From: Nemertoderma westbladi
Lineage: Eukaryota > Xenacoelomorpha > Nemertodermatida > Nemertodermatidae
Length of the DNA: 43,349 nt
Reading direction: 5' to 3'
NCBI GenBank assembly: GCA_032718475.1
Contig: JAUCBJ010001230.1
Location: forward strand, 1-43,349
The notes under the pieces were generated by a model. That model was not told the origin of the DNA. It searched no databases and worked only from the letters and a program-made list of their open reading frames with translations. Within the stretch, counting starts at the first letter, position 1; every line of letters begins with the position of its first letter. This document shows positions 28,251 to 39,700 of the stretch, piece by piece. The translations under genes were made by a program, and so were the position numbers.

Positions 28251-29364
28251 GCATGATTATTTTATGGTTTCGTGTTGATATATGACATATATATTGACAG
28301 ACATTCTCACATAACAACAGACAAATTTTGCGCGGAAAGGTTCAAACTTTAAAGGCAATTATCGCGGAATGGTAATTTTTCATTTTTAAAATACGTCTCC
28401 TCCGCTATTTTTCAACCAATTTGCAAGTTTTTGGTATCAAATGAAATCTACTAGTGTGCGCAGTAATAAAATTTGAGCAGGTTTTTTGGTTTTGCAATTG
28501 TTGATCTGTTATAAAATTTTTTACGAGAAAAACAGTGCTTTTTTGAAAATTATTTTCATAATTAGCGGTATTTTCCTTTAAAAGTACGAAACAAAAATTC
28601 TGCTCGAATTTTTTCACGTAATCGGCCATGCTGATTCAAAAAAAAGGTTTCAACTTATAAAAAATAAAGCATAACAAAGGAGAAGCATTTTAAGTCAAAT
28701 ATGGAAATTTTGGCTCTGGCCGCTAAGTGGCGTCAAAAATGCATTTTATATTATGTTTACTTTAAACTTCTACTTCATATTAGTAGATAATTATAGAAAA
28801 ATATAAACCAACCAATCAATCAATACAGGTTTTTATTGTTATTTTACGCATCATAATAAATTATAATTACGGTGTTTGTTTATATAATAAATCTAATGAT
28901 TCATTAATCTCCTACAAATGTAACGTAAGCAGCACAAAAGAAAGTAAAAGCACGAAAACATATCATTTATAATTAATATGACATATGATAAAAGGTATAT
29001 ACCCCGTAAATTAAATACAATTATTTAAATGTTAAGAATGCGGCATCCATATCAGGTGTGAACATTACTATACAGTAAGTACTTTTATTCAATAAATTAC
29101 TTTTTTTAGAAGTGATCTGAAATTTAATGATCCAAAATCTGAAATTAGAAAGAAAGTAGATAAGACAGTTTGGAATGCATATTGTTTACTATTGGGTAGA
29201 TACGAAGTGAACAGTAATAATAATTATAATCAATGCTGTTCAATTAGTTAAGTTATCTTATCATTTGATTTTATTTAGTTAAAGTGGTTTTAATAAATCG
29301 TTGACTTAGCAACTAAAATAGACATCTACGCCTACAAGTCAATAAATACATGTGGTACTGGTAG
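28251..29364. other. AT-rich, non-coding
   Basis: No gene recognised. The TGGCCGCTAAGTGGCGTC word at 28717-28734 is an inverted partner of that at 26679, suggesting these mark the ends of one decayed element of about 2 kb containing the Tc1 fragment. Confidence 0.4.
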
Positions 29365-29419
29365 GTTAGTAAAGAAGCAGCCACAGAGGCGGGTTGAAAG
29401 AAAATAAAACAATAAACGA
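29365..29419 (-). repeat. Dispersed short core repeat, copy 7
   Basis: Minus strand: CGTTTATTGTTTTATTTTC, then GCCTCTGTGGCTGCTTCTTT, then ACTAACC. Most similar to copy 4 at its outer end. Confidence 0.6.
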
Positions 29420-29828
29420 GAGTTGGGAATATTGTAAAAAAAAAAACAATTTAATAGGCAATCAACAGCTTGAAAATCAACAGTTTAGGCAATAACAAAA
29501 GTTGATGGTTACATGAATTATTCAAAATGTTGGTATTTAGTTATGTTTTATTTGTTTCAATTATTATTTAACTAAAACCTCAGAATTAGTTGAACAGTAC
29601 TGAAATAATTTATAGCACTTTTACAATGGTACAGTAGATCAAGGTTGTTAGAACATAAATTAACTAAATAGAGAGGCCAATGGATAAAATGACTTAAAAG
29701 TTTAAACACATTAATTTTATGAATAAAATATTAAATATGAGGCCAAGCACATAATTAAAGCGCTATATACCACGAACCCGACTAATGCAACACGTGGTAG
29801 CCCTACTGACTGTTAGTAAAGATAATAC

Positions 29829-29894
29829 TGTGCCATTATAGTTGAATGTGCCATTATAGTTGAATGTGCCATTATAGTTGAATGTGCCATTATG
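29829..29894 (+). repeat. 18-bp tandem repeat, 3.7 copies
   Basis: TGTGCCATTATAGTTGAA repeated with an exact 18-bp period; the last copy is partial. Confidence 0.95.
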
Positions 29895-31048
29895 AACGTC
29901 CCATAATACACCAAAGAAAATGAAATTATTGTTTCATCAGCGGCAATTACCTTGAATAGACATCCGTACTCATTTTTTTCTAAAAACCTTACTGAAATAG
30001 CATATCAGTTTACAATTTAGTCTAGCCTCCCAACTTATATTGTGTGAGTCATAATCTTTAGCTTTTAAACTTTAGCCACAAGGGTTTGCAAAAAGTGTTA
30101 TTGTCGAGATTCCCACAGCCGTTACTCCTTATTACCTAAAACTGGTTTATTTGTACTGATGAAAAGGTTGCCTACAAAATATTCTTGAAGACGCATTTTT
30201 ATTCCAGAATATTAATTAAATACCATCAAGCAAAGGAAAATTTAAAAATTAAAAACAAGAATCTTTTGAAGGCGGATAGCATTAGAAAGTAATCCTGGAA
30301 GGTAACCTTTCTAACGATACGCTTTATAAAGTAATATTTTGAATATTTGAATATATATCACCTTCGTAATTCATAAAAAGTGAGAAAAATAACTGAGGGA
30401 TTTTGGTAATTGTTGAAGCTTTGCTAATAAGCGTTTTCAAAAGCTTGTAGCGAAATATTAGAAAATAAAATTCTGACTCACCCACTAAGAGGTCGGAAGG
30501 TCAAACTCCTCTGTTGCAAACTGCAGAACTGTAAATAACCAGCGAACCGCTGTTATCATAGCAGGGCGTGTTCAAAATGTCCCTGTGTGACTCAGAAGCC
30601 ATAATTATTGGCTTTCGAATCGATACCCACACATTGAGACATTTGGGAAACGGCCCTAGTATGATTTATAACTGTTCGTTATTGCATCACAGTTCGGACT
30701 CGCCCCACACGTCATGGCCGTATAGTTTATAGCGCTACAATAGCAGCAAAAACCAATACTTAGAATGGGTTAATAAATTAAAAATTCATTTCCAAATATA
30801 AAGCAATAGGCCCTAGTAATACAAACAAACAGGCACAGGATACGATACGATATACAATTTTCGTAATTTGTAAATCGTATTGTTTTGGATTTTCTCAAAA
30901 ATCACAATCAAAAGTCGTAACTTGAAAAACTGGTACTTATCATAATCATATAGTATCCTTTTCCTAGCATTAAATAATGTAATGAGATCAGATCAAAATC
31001 AGATCAGACAAATAAACCAGGTTAAAAAGGATTCTAAGGCAGTTGTAG
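29895..31048. other. Non-coding; includes the caspase 3' flank
   Basis: Mostly AT-rich. 30480-30740 is noticeably less AT-rich and looks repeat-derived, but I do not recognise it. No minus-strand AATAAA was found close to the caspase stop. Confidence 0.4.
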
Positions 31049-32590
31049 TTACTCTTGCTCATAAATCCCCGGAAAAAAATACAGCTTTTTCGTTAATATG
31101 TTACCTTGCTCCCCAATCTGTTTGTGTCCAGACACATCTTTTTCAGCCAGTTTACGATTTATTACTGTTGCCATGCTCGCCATATCCTCTACATGGGCTT
31201 TCTCTGCGATCACTTCTACAAGTACCTTGATATACACTGTCCCCAAGCCGCGCCATGAGACATACCCAGGGGTGGTGGAGAACAGCTTGAGAACGTCGCC
31301 GGATACAGGGATCACTCCTCGGGATGGTGCCGCATCCGTCTCATACATGATCGCCGCTGGACTCTCCTTGTCGGTTAAGGCGACTTTGTTAATACCGGAC
31401 GCCAATGCGTTAACCGAATCGGCGTCACCCCCTTCCATGGGGGGAGTGTCGCGAACTGGCGCCTCTTCCACTCCATCCAATCCATCACCTGGACCGTCCA
31501 GAACGCCGAGGTCTTTATCATCTCCTCTACACGCCTGAATGATAAATATCTTGGGTTTTCCGTTTAGATTTGGACAGTTTTGCCCATCGAAACCATCGAC
31601 CAAATGCTGAACCTCGATAAGATAGCCGTCTGTGGTATAGAAGGCACCATGTACTCCGTGAGACATGATACACACGACCGTGCAATCGTAATCCTTGTGC
31701 TGACGGTTTTCCGCGAATCTCTTAATAAGCCGATGGTAATTAACTGCGTTTAGGTTTCGCTCAAGACTCACAGAGAACCCAAGTGCAACAAACAACTTCT
31801 GCAAATTTACGGCGTCCACATCCGAACCCGACCTACTTGTAAGGTTGCGGTTGCTCGGCAAGAAATCCACGAAATTTATGATCAAACAAAGACCTCTCGG
31901 GTTGCTTTTCATCCTGTAAACTTCTTCAGCGTTATCCATCAGCTGACTGCTTTGTTGGGAAGGCCGTATATTCAGTTCTTCAATAAATCCTTCCCCGTTA
32001 AAGGTAATGTGCCCTGGCACCTCATCCCCGGCGGCTTCGCCTTCGTATTTGGATACTTTGACTGGCTTCGGTATGGCGCCGGCCCTGTCACTCGGTCCCC
32101 CATGGTAAAAGGACTGTGGTTGTCCGGATTGCCTGGATGGGCCAGGGGCGTTACCGGCACCAATATAATTCCGACCAGAAACAGGACCGGGACTCGGTTC
32201 ACGTTGCTGTTGCACCGGTATGCTCGGTGTCCGTAATACATTCCCGGGATGCCTGGATTGGGTCACATCGATCGGGTCACGTCTCCCTCTTCCATTGTCA
32301 AGCAGATCTGCAAGGTCATTGTGAATGTTGCTATCGTCCTGTATTGTTCTAAGAATATCACAAAACGTGACGAAATCTTCCTCGCGCTTCCTCTGTAACA
32401 TGTTGATAATTTTGTAGGTTTGTTTCTGTGTCTCTTCGTCATTAATCGCCTTAATCTCCTGGGCTTGGTACTCAGTTAGTATGCCTTGCTCTTCCAATTT
32501 GATTCGAACATTTACGCTGTCCATGTTTTTCATCAATTCCGTCATATTGGATCGGAGGGCTTTCCTGCTGCTCTCAGTTAATAAAACCAT
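31049..32590 (-). CDS. CARD-containing initiator-type caspase
   Basis: The 513-residue protein starts MVLLTESSRKALRSN, with good initiation context (AACATGG). An in-frame ATG 14 codons upstream is weaker. Residues about 3-92 look like a CARD (helices with LRTIQDDSN at the end). A Pro/Gln/Ser-rich linker follows to about 225. The C14 caspase domain has RGLCLIINF at its start, the substrate-binding arginine in SRSGSDVDAVNL (about 253), catalytic His in MSHG (about 311), catalytic Cys in QACRG (354) and an Asp-rich interdomain linker. The small subunit has DVLKLFSTTPGYVSWR (434-447). All key residues are present, so it should be active. Caspases cut after Asp; CARD forms are recruited to and activated on oligomeric platforms, as for caspase-2 and -9. 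The STTPGYVSWR motif is closest to those, but one-to-one orthology cannot be settled here. The CDS is intronless. Confidence 0.93.
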   Translation of the reverse strand: MVLLTESSRKALRSNMTELMKNMDSVNVRIKLEEQGILTEYQAQEIKAINDEETQKQTYKIINMLQRKREEDFVTFCDILRTIQDDSNIHNDLADLLDNGRGRRDPIDVTQSRHPGNVLRTPSIPVQQQREPSPGPVSGRNYIGAGNAPGPSRQSGQPQSFYHGGPSDRAGAIPKPVKVSKYEGEAAGDEVPGHITFNGEGFIEELNIRPSQQSSQLMDNAEEVYRMKSNPRGLCLIINFVDFLPSNRNLTSRSGSDVDAVNLQKLFVALGFSVSLERNLNAVNYHRLIKRFAENRQHKDYDCTVVCIMSHGVHGAFYTTDGYLIEVQHLVDGFDGQNCPNLNGKPKIFIIQACRGDDKDLGVLDGPGDGLDGVEEAPVRDTPPMEGGDADSVNALASGINKVALTDKESPAAIMYETDAAPSRGVIPVSGDVLKLFSTTPGYVSWRGLGTVYIKVLVEVIAEKAHVEDMASMATVINRKLAEKDVSGHKQIGEQGNILTKKLYFFPGIYEQE

Positions 32591-32858
32591 GTTGATATTT
32601 TGTAGAGTTTTGTTTACAAAAACTATGAACATACACAAGACACTACAGATATGCAGTAGCAGAGGTTCTTCTAAATACCGGCAACCGGTAGGCCTAAGAC
32701 TGTAAGATGTGTTCTATCCAAGGACTACTGAAGCAAGGACTGGCACAGGGTAAATACAGCCTTCGCTAGGGAAGGCCATGTTGTTTATGTTACCAGTAAA
32801 CAGTTTGAATGATAACCCATACACATCCTCGCGTAAAAAATTATGGAGAATCTATTTC
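32591..32858 (-). promoter_or_regulatory. Upstream region of the caspase gene
   Basis: No TATA box or obvious promoter element. It includes the weak upstream ATG at 32630-32632 and an ACCGGTAGGCCTA word near 32684. An upstream non-coding exon cannot be excluded. Confidence 0.3.
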
Positions 32859-33407
32859 TTACGGTGGTGATTTCCGGCCATTTACTACTTTTTTAGTATT
32901 TTTTTTTCATTTTTTTCGAAAGCAAGTATTTTTTTCATTTTTTTCGAAAGTAGTTTTTTCACTTTTTTCGAAAGGATTTTTTTCATTTTTTTCAGAAACG
33001 ACCTATTCGTTTACATACAGGGACGTAAACAAAACAATTATGCCTACTACCTGACTGGAACACAGCACTGGCACAGTGAAAAGGGCCTAGTCCCACTGCA
33101 CTGAAATGAAACGAAAAGCCTGAAATTTTTACATAAAGAATGAAACAGATACTTTCGAAAAAAAATGAAAAAAAATACTGTAAGAAAATGAAAAAAATAC
33201 TTTCAAAAAAATTAAAAAAATCCTTACTCTTGAAAAAAATGAAAAAAATACTTACTTTTGAAAAAAATGAAAAAAAAATACTTACTTTCGAAAAAAAAAA
33301 GTACTTACTTTTGAAAATAATGAAAAAAATACTTTCAAAAAATGAAAAAAATACTTACTTTTGAAAAAAATAAAATAGTAGTAAATGGCCGGAAATCACC
33401 ACCGTAA
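32859..33407. mobile_element. 549-bp MITE with mirrored A/T-tract repeats
   Basis: TTACGGTGGTGATTTCCGG at the left and CCGGAAATCACCACCGTAA at the right are perfect inverted repeats, extending about 31 bp. The next layer is tandem CATTTTTTTCGAAAG units in the left arm and their reverse complement (ACTTTCGAAAAAAATG type) in the right arm. TTTC flanks both ends (32855-32858 and 33408-33411). Alternatively, the outermost TA may be a Tc1/mariner-type TA duplication. No transposase is encoded. Confidence 0.8.
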
Positions 33408-33739
33408 TTTCTGGGATTACTTTTTCAATTATCTGTTGCTTTCATTAAATGTTTTCAATATTTTTGTGTTTATAAATTTTCGTTATGTCCTTTTGTACTC
33501 ATTCGTTATTGGTCATTCGTGGCCTTATTTCAGTATTTAGTTTCATGTATTATTTTATTATGCAGTTCCAGTTATGTGTTTAAAGATGCACAACAAATTT
33601 CATTAAATTCTATTTACTTTATAGGCCTCTTATTATCAGGTATTTTATATTATCACTTTATTTTAATATCGTACTTTTGATTTCTATCAGGTACCGGTAC
33701 TTTATGGTGTTTTACTTAGAGCGTTGAAGAACTCAGAAG
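33408..33739. other. AT-rich, non-coding
   Basis: Nothing recognised between the MITE and the terminal array. Confidence 0.5.
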
Positions 33740-36700
33740 TTTGAACGAGGGGTAGGGGATCGCTTGTAACGAGGGGTAGGGGATCGCTTGTAATAAGGGG
33801 TAGGGGATCGCTTGTAACGAGGGGTAGGGGATCGCTTGTAATAAGGGGTAGGGAATCGCTTGTAACGAGGGGTAGGGGATCGCTTGTAACGAGGGGTAGG
33901 GGATCGCTTGTAACGAGGGGTAGGGGATCGCTTGTAACGAGGGGTAGGGGATCGCTTGTAACGAGGGGTAGGGGATTGCTTGTAACGAGGGGTAGGGGAT
34001 CGCTTGTAACGAGGGGTAGGGGATCGCTTGTAACAAGGGGTAGGGGATTGCTTGTAACGAGGGGTAGGGGATCGCTTGTAACGAGGGGTAGGGGATCGCT
34101 TGTAACGAGGGGTAGGGGATTGCTTGTAACAGCCTGTTTTAACGAGGGGTAGGGGATCGCTTGTAACGAGGGGTAGGGGATCGCTTGTAACGAGGGGTAG
34201 GGGATCGCTTGTAACGAGGGGTAGGGGATCGCTTGTAACGAGGGGTATGGGATCGCTTGTAACGAGGGGTAGGGGATTGCTTGTAACAGCCTGTTTTAAC
34301 GAGGGGTAGGGGATCGCTTGTAACGAGGGGTAGGGGATCGCTTGTAACGAGGGGTAGGGGATCGCTTGTAACGAGGGGTAGGGGATTGCTTGTAACAGCC
34401 TGTTTTAACGAGGGGTAGGGGATCGCTTGTAACGAGGGGTAGGGGATCGCTTGTAACGAGGGGTAGGGGATCGCTTGTAACGAGGGGTAGGGGATTGCTT
34501 GTAACAGCCTGTTTTAACGAGGGGTAGGGGATCGCTTGTAACGAGGGGTAGGGGATCGCTTGTAACGAGGGGTAGGGGATCGCTTGTAACGAGGGGTAGG
34601 GGATCGCTTGTAACGAGGGGTAGGGGATCGCTTGTAACGAGGGGTAGGGGATCACTTGTAACGAAGGGTAGGGGATCGCTTGTAACAGCTGTTTTAACGA
34701 GGGGTAGGGGATCGCTTGTAACGAGGGGTAGGGGATCGCTTGTAACGAGTGGTAGGGGATCGCTTGTAACGAAGGGTAGGGGATCGCTTGTAACGAGGGG
34801 TAGGGGATCGCTTGTATCGAGGGGTGGGGATCTCTTGTAACGAGGGGTAGGGGATCGCTTGTAATGAGGGGTAGGGGATCGCTTGTAACGAGGGGTAGGG
34901 GATCGCTTGTAACGAGGGGTAGGGGATCGCTTGTAACGAGGGGTAGGGGATCGCTTTTAACGAGGGGCAGGGGATCCCTTGTAACGAGGGGTAGGGGATC
35001 GCTTGTAACGAGGGGTAGGGGATCCCTTGTAACGAGGGGAGGGGATCGCTTGTAACGAGGGGTAGGGGATCGCTTGTAACAGCTGGTTTTAACGAGGGTT
35101 AGGGGATCGCTTGTAACAGCTGGTTTTAACGAGGGGTAGGGGATCGCTTGTAACAGCCGGTTTTAACGAGGGGTAGGGGATCGCTTTTAACGAGGGGCAG
35201 GGGATCCCTTGTAACGAGGGGTAGGGGATCGCTTGTAACGAGGGGTAGGGGATCTCTTCTAACGAGGGGTAGGGGATCGCTTTTAACGAGGGGCAGGGGA
35301 TCCCTTGTAACGAGGGGTAGGGGATCGCTTGTAACAGCCGGTTTTAACGAGGGGTAGGGGATCGCTTGTAATGAGGGGTAGGGGATCGCTTGTAACGAGG
35401 GGTAGGGGATCGCTTGTAACGAGGGGTAGGGGATCGCTTGTAACGAAGGGTAGGGGATCGCTTTTAACGAGGGGTAGGGGATCGCTTGTAACGAGGGGAG
35501 GGGATCGCTTGTAACAGCCTGTTTAAACGAGGGGTAAGGGGATCGCTTGTAACGAGGGGTAGGGGATCGCTTGTAACGAGGGGAGGGGATCGCTTGTAAC
35601 AGCCTGTTTAAACGAGGGGTAAGGGGATCGCTTGTAACGAGGGGTAGGGGATCGCTTGTAATGAGGGGTAGGGGATCGCTTGTAACGAAGGGTAGGGGAT
35701 CGCTTGTAACAGCTGTTTTAACGAGGGGGAGGGGATCGCTTATAACAGCTGTTTTAACGAGGGGTAGGGGATCGCTTGTAACAGCTGTTTTAACGAGGGG
35801 TAGGGGATCGCTTGTAACAGCTGTTTTAACGAAGGGTAGGGGATCGCTTGTAACAGCTGTTTTAACGAGGTGTAGGGGATCGCTTGTAACAGCTGTTTTA
35901 ACGAGGGGTAGGGGATCGCTTGTAACAGCTGTTTTAACGAGGGGTAGGGGATCGCTTGTAACGAGGGGAGGGGATCGCTTGTAACAGCCTGTTTGAACGC
36001 GGGGTGGGGATTGCTTGTAACAGCTGTTTTAACGAGGGGTAGGGGATCGCTTGTAACGAGGGGTGGGGGATCGCTTGTAACAGCCTGTTTGAACGAGGGG
36101 TAGGGGATCGCTTGTAACGAGGGGTAGGGGATCGCTTGTAACGAGGGGTAGGGGATCGCTTGTAACAGCTGTTTTAACGAAGGGTAGGGGATCGCTTGTA
36201 ACGAGGGGTAGGGGATCGCTTGTAACGAGGGGTAGGGGATCGCTTGTAACGAAGGGTAGGGGATCGCTTGTAACAGCTGTTTTAACGAGGGGTAGGGGAT
36301 CGCTTATAACAGCTGTTTTAACGAGGGGTAGGGGATCGCTTGTAACAGCTGTTTTAACGAGGGGTAGGGGATCGCTTGTAACAAGGGGTAGGGGATCGCT
36401 TATAACAGCCTGTTTTAACGAGGGGTAGGGGATCGCTTGTAACAGCTGTTTTAATGAAGGGTAGGGGATTGCTTGTAACGAGGGGTAGGGGATCGCTTGT
36501 AACAAGGGGCAGGGGATCGCTTGTAACGAGGGGTAGGGGATCGCTTGTAACAGCCTGTTTGAACGAGGGGTAGGGGATCGCTTGTAACGAGGGGTAGGGG
36601 ATCGCTTGTAACGAGGGGTAGGGGATCGCTTGTAACAGCTGTTTTAACGAGGGGTAGGGGATCGCTTGTAACGAGGGGTAGGGGATCGCTTGTAACAGCT

Positions 36701-39700
36701 GTTTTAACGAGGGGTAGGGGATCGCTTGTAACGAGGGGTAGGGGATCGCTTGTAACGAGGGGTAGGGGATCGCTTGTAACGAGGGGTAGGGGATCGCTTG
36801 TAACAAGGGGCAGGGGATCGCTTGTAACGAGGGGTAGGGGATCGCTTGTAACAGCCTGTTTGAACGAGGGGTAGGGGATCACTTGTAACGAGGTGTAGGG
36901 GATCGCTTGTAACGAGGGGTAGGGGATCGCTTGTAACAGCTGTTTTAACGAGGGGTAGGGGATCGCTTGTAACGAGTGGTAGGGGATCGCTTGTAACGAG
37001 GGGTAGGGGATCGCTTGTAATGAGTGGTAGGGGATCGCTTGTAACGAGGGGTAGGGGATCGCTTGTAACGAGGGGTAGGGGATCGCTTGTAACGAGGGGT
37101 AGGGGATCGCTTGTAACGAGGGGTAGGGGATCGCTTGTAACGAGGGGTAGGGGATCGCTTGTAACGAAGGGTAGGGGATCGCTTGTAACAGCTGTTTTAA
37201 CGAAGGGTAGGGGATCGCTTGTAACGAGGGGTAGGGGATCGCTTGTAACAGCCTGTTTGAACGCGGGGTAGGGAATCGCTTGTAACGAGGGGTAGGGGAT
37301 CGCTTGTAACGAGGGGTAGGGGATCGCTTGTATCAGCTGTTTTAACGAGGGGTAGGGGATCGCTTGTAACGAGGGGTAGGGGATCGCTTGTAACAGCTGT
37401 TTTAACGAGGGGTAGGGGATCGCTTGTAACGAGGGGTACGGGATCGCTTGTAACGAGGGGTGGGGGATCGCTTGTAACAGCTGTTTTAACGAGGGGTAGG
37501 GGATCGCTTGTAACGAGGGGTAGGGGATCGCTTGTAATGAGGGGCGGGGGATCGCTTGTAACGAGGGGTAGGGGATCGCTTGTAACAGCTGTTTTAACGA
37601 GGGGTAGGGGATCGCTTGTAACGAGGGGTAGGGGATCGCTTGTAACGAGGGGTAGGGGATCGCTTGTAACGAGGGGTAGGGGATCGCTTGTAACGAGGGG
37701 TAGGGGATCGCTTGTAACGAGGGGCGGGGGATCGCTTGTAACGAGGGGTAGGGGATCGCTTGTAACAGCTGTTTTAACGAGGGGTAGGGGATCGCTTGTA
37801 ACGAGGGGTAGGGGATCGCTTGTAACAGCTGTTTTAACGAGGGGTAGGGGATCGCTTGTAACGAGGGGTAGGGGATCGCTTGTAACGAGGGGTGGGGGAT
37901 CGCTTGTAACAGCTGGTTTAACGAGGGGTAGGGGATCGCTTGTAACAGCTGTTTTAACGAGGGGTAGGGGGTTGCTTGTAACAGCTGTTTTAAGGAGGGG
38001 TAGGGGATCGCTTGTAACAGCCTGTTTGAACGAGGGGTGGGGGATCGCTTGTAACAGCTGTTTTAACGAGGGGTAGGGGGTTGCTTGTATCAGCTGTTTT
38101 AACGAGGGGTAGGGGATCGCTTGTAACAGCTGTTTTAACGAGGGGTAAGGGGTTGCTTGTAACAGCTGTTTTAACGAGGGGTAGGGGATCGCTTGTAACA
38201 GCTGTTTTAACGAGGGGTAGGGGATCGCTTGTAACAGCTGTTTTAACGAGGGGTAGGGGATCGCTTGTAACAGCTGTTTTAACGAGGGGTAGGGGATCGC
38301 TTGTAACAGCTGTTTTAACGAGGGGTAAGGGGTTGCTTGTAACAGCTGTTTTAAGGAGGGGTAGGGGATCGCTTGTAACAGCCTGTTTGAACGAGGGGTG
38401 GGGGATCGCTTGTAACGAGGGGTAGGGGATCCCTTGTAACGAGGGGTAGGGGATCTCTTGTAACGAGGGGTAGGGGATCGCTTGTAACAGCTGTTTTAAC
38501 GAGGGGTGGGGGATCGCTTGTAACAGCTGTTTTAACGAGGGGTAAGGGGTTGCTTGTAACAGCTGTTTTAAGGAGGGGTAGGGGATCGCTTGTAACAGCC
38601 TGTTTGAACGAGGGGTGGGGGATCGCTTGTAACAGCTGTTTTAACGAGGGGTAGGGGATCGCTTGTAACAGCTGTTTTAAGGAGGGGTAGGGGATCGCTT
38701 GTAACAGCCTGTTTGAACGAGGGGTGGGGGATCGCTTGTAACAGCTGTTTTAACGAGGGGTAGGGGATCGCTTGTAACAGCTGTTTTAAGGAGGGGTAGG
38801 GGATCGCTTGTAACAGCCTGTTTGAACGAGGTGTAGGGGATCGCTTGTATCAAGGGGTAGGGGATCGCTTGTAACAGCTGTTTTAAGGAGGGGTAGGGGA
38901 TCGCTTGTAACAGCTGTTTTAAGGAGGGGTAGGGGATCGCTTGTAACAGCCTGTTTGAACGAGGTGTAGGGGATCGCTTGTATCGAGGGGTAGGGGATCG
39001 CTTGTAACAGCCTGTTTGAACGAGGTGTAGGGGATCGCTTGTAACAGCCTGTTTTAACGAGGGGTAGGGGATCGCTTGTAACGAGGGGTAGGGGATCGCT
39101 TGTAACAGCTGTTTTAACGAGGGGTAGGGGATCGCTTGTAACGAGGGGTAGGGGATTGCTTGTAACGAGGGGTAGGGGATCGCTTGTAACGAGGGGTAGG
39201 GGATCGCTTGTAACGAGGGGTAGGGGATCGCTTGTAACGAGGGGTAGGGGATCGCTTGTAACAGCTGTTTTAAGAGGGGTAGGGGATCGCTTGTAACAGC
39301 TGTTTTAATGAGGGGTAGGGGATTGCTTGTAACGAGGGGTAGGGGATCGCTTGTAACGAGGGGTAGGGGATCGCTTGTATCGAGGGGTAGGGGATCGCTT
39401 GTAACAGCTGTTTTAACGAGGGGTAGGGGATCGCTTGTAACGAGGGGTAGGGGATCGCTTGTAACGAGGGGTAGGGGATCGCTTGTAACGAGGGGTAGGG
39501 GATCGCTTGTAACGAGGGGTAGGGGATCGCTTGTAACGAGGGGTAGGGGATCGCTTGTAACGAGGGGTAGGGGATCGCTTGTAACGAAGGGTAGGGGATC
39601 GGTTGTAACAGCTGTTTTAACGAGGGGTAGGGGATCGCTTGTAACAGCTGTTTTAACGAGGGGTAGGGGATCGCTTGTAACGAGGGGTAGGGGATCGCTT

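Noticed and set aside
32590-32638. Caspase start upstream of 32590
   Set aside because: The extra codons give a hydrophobic stretch before the CARD; the first codon of the extended frame is TTG, and the ATG at 32632 has a weaker context than that at 32590.
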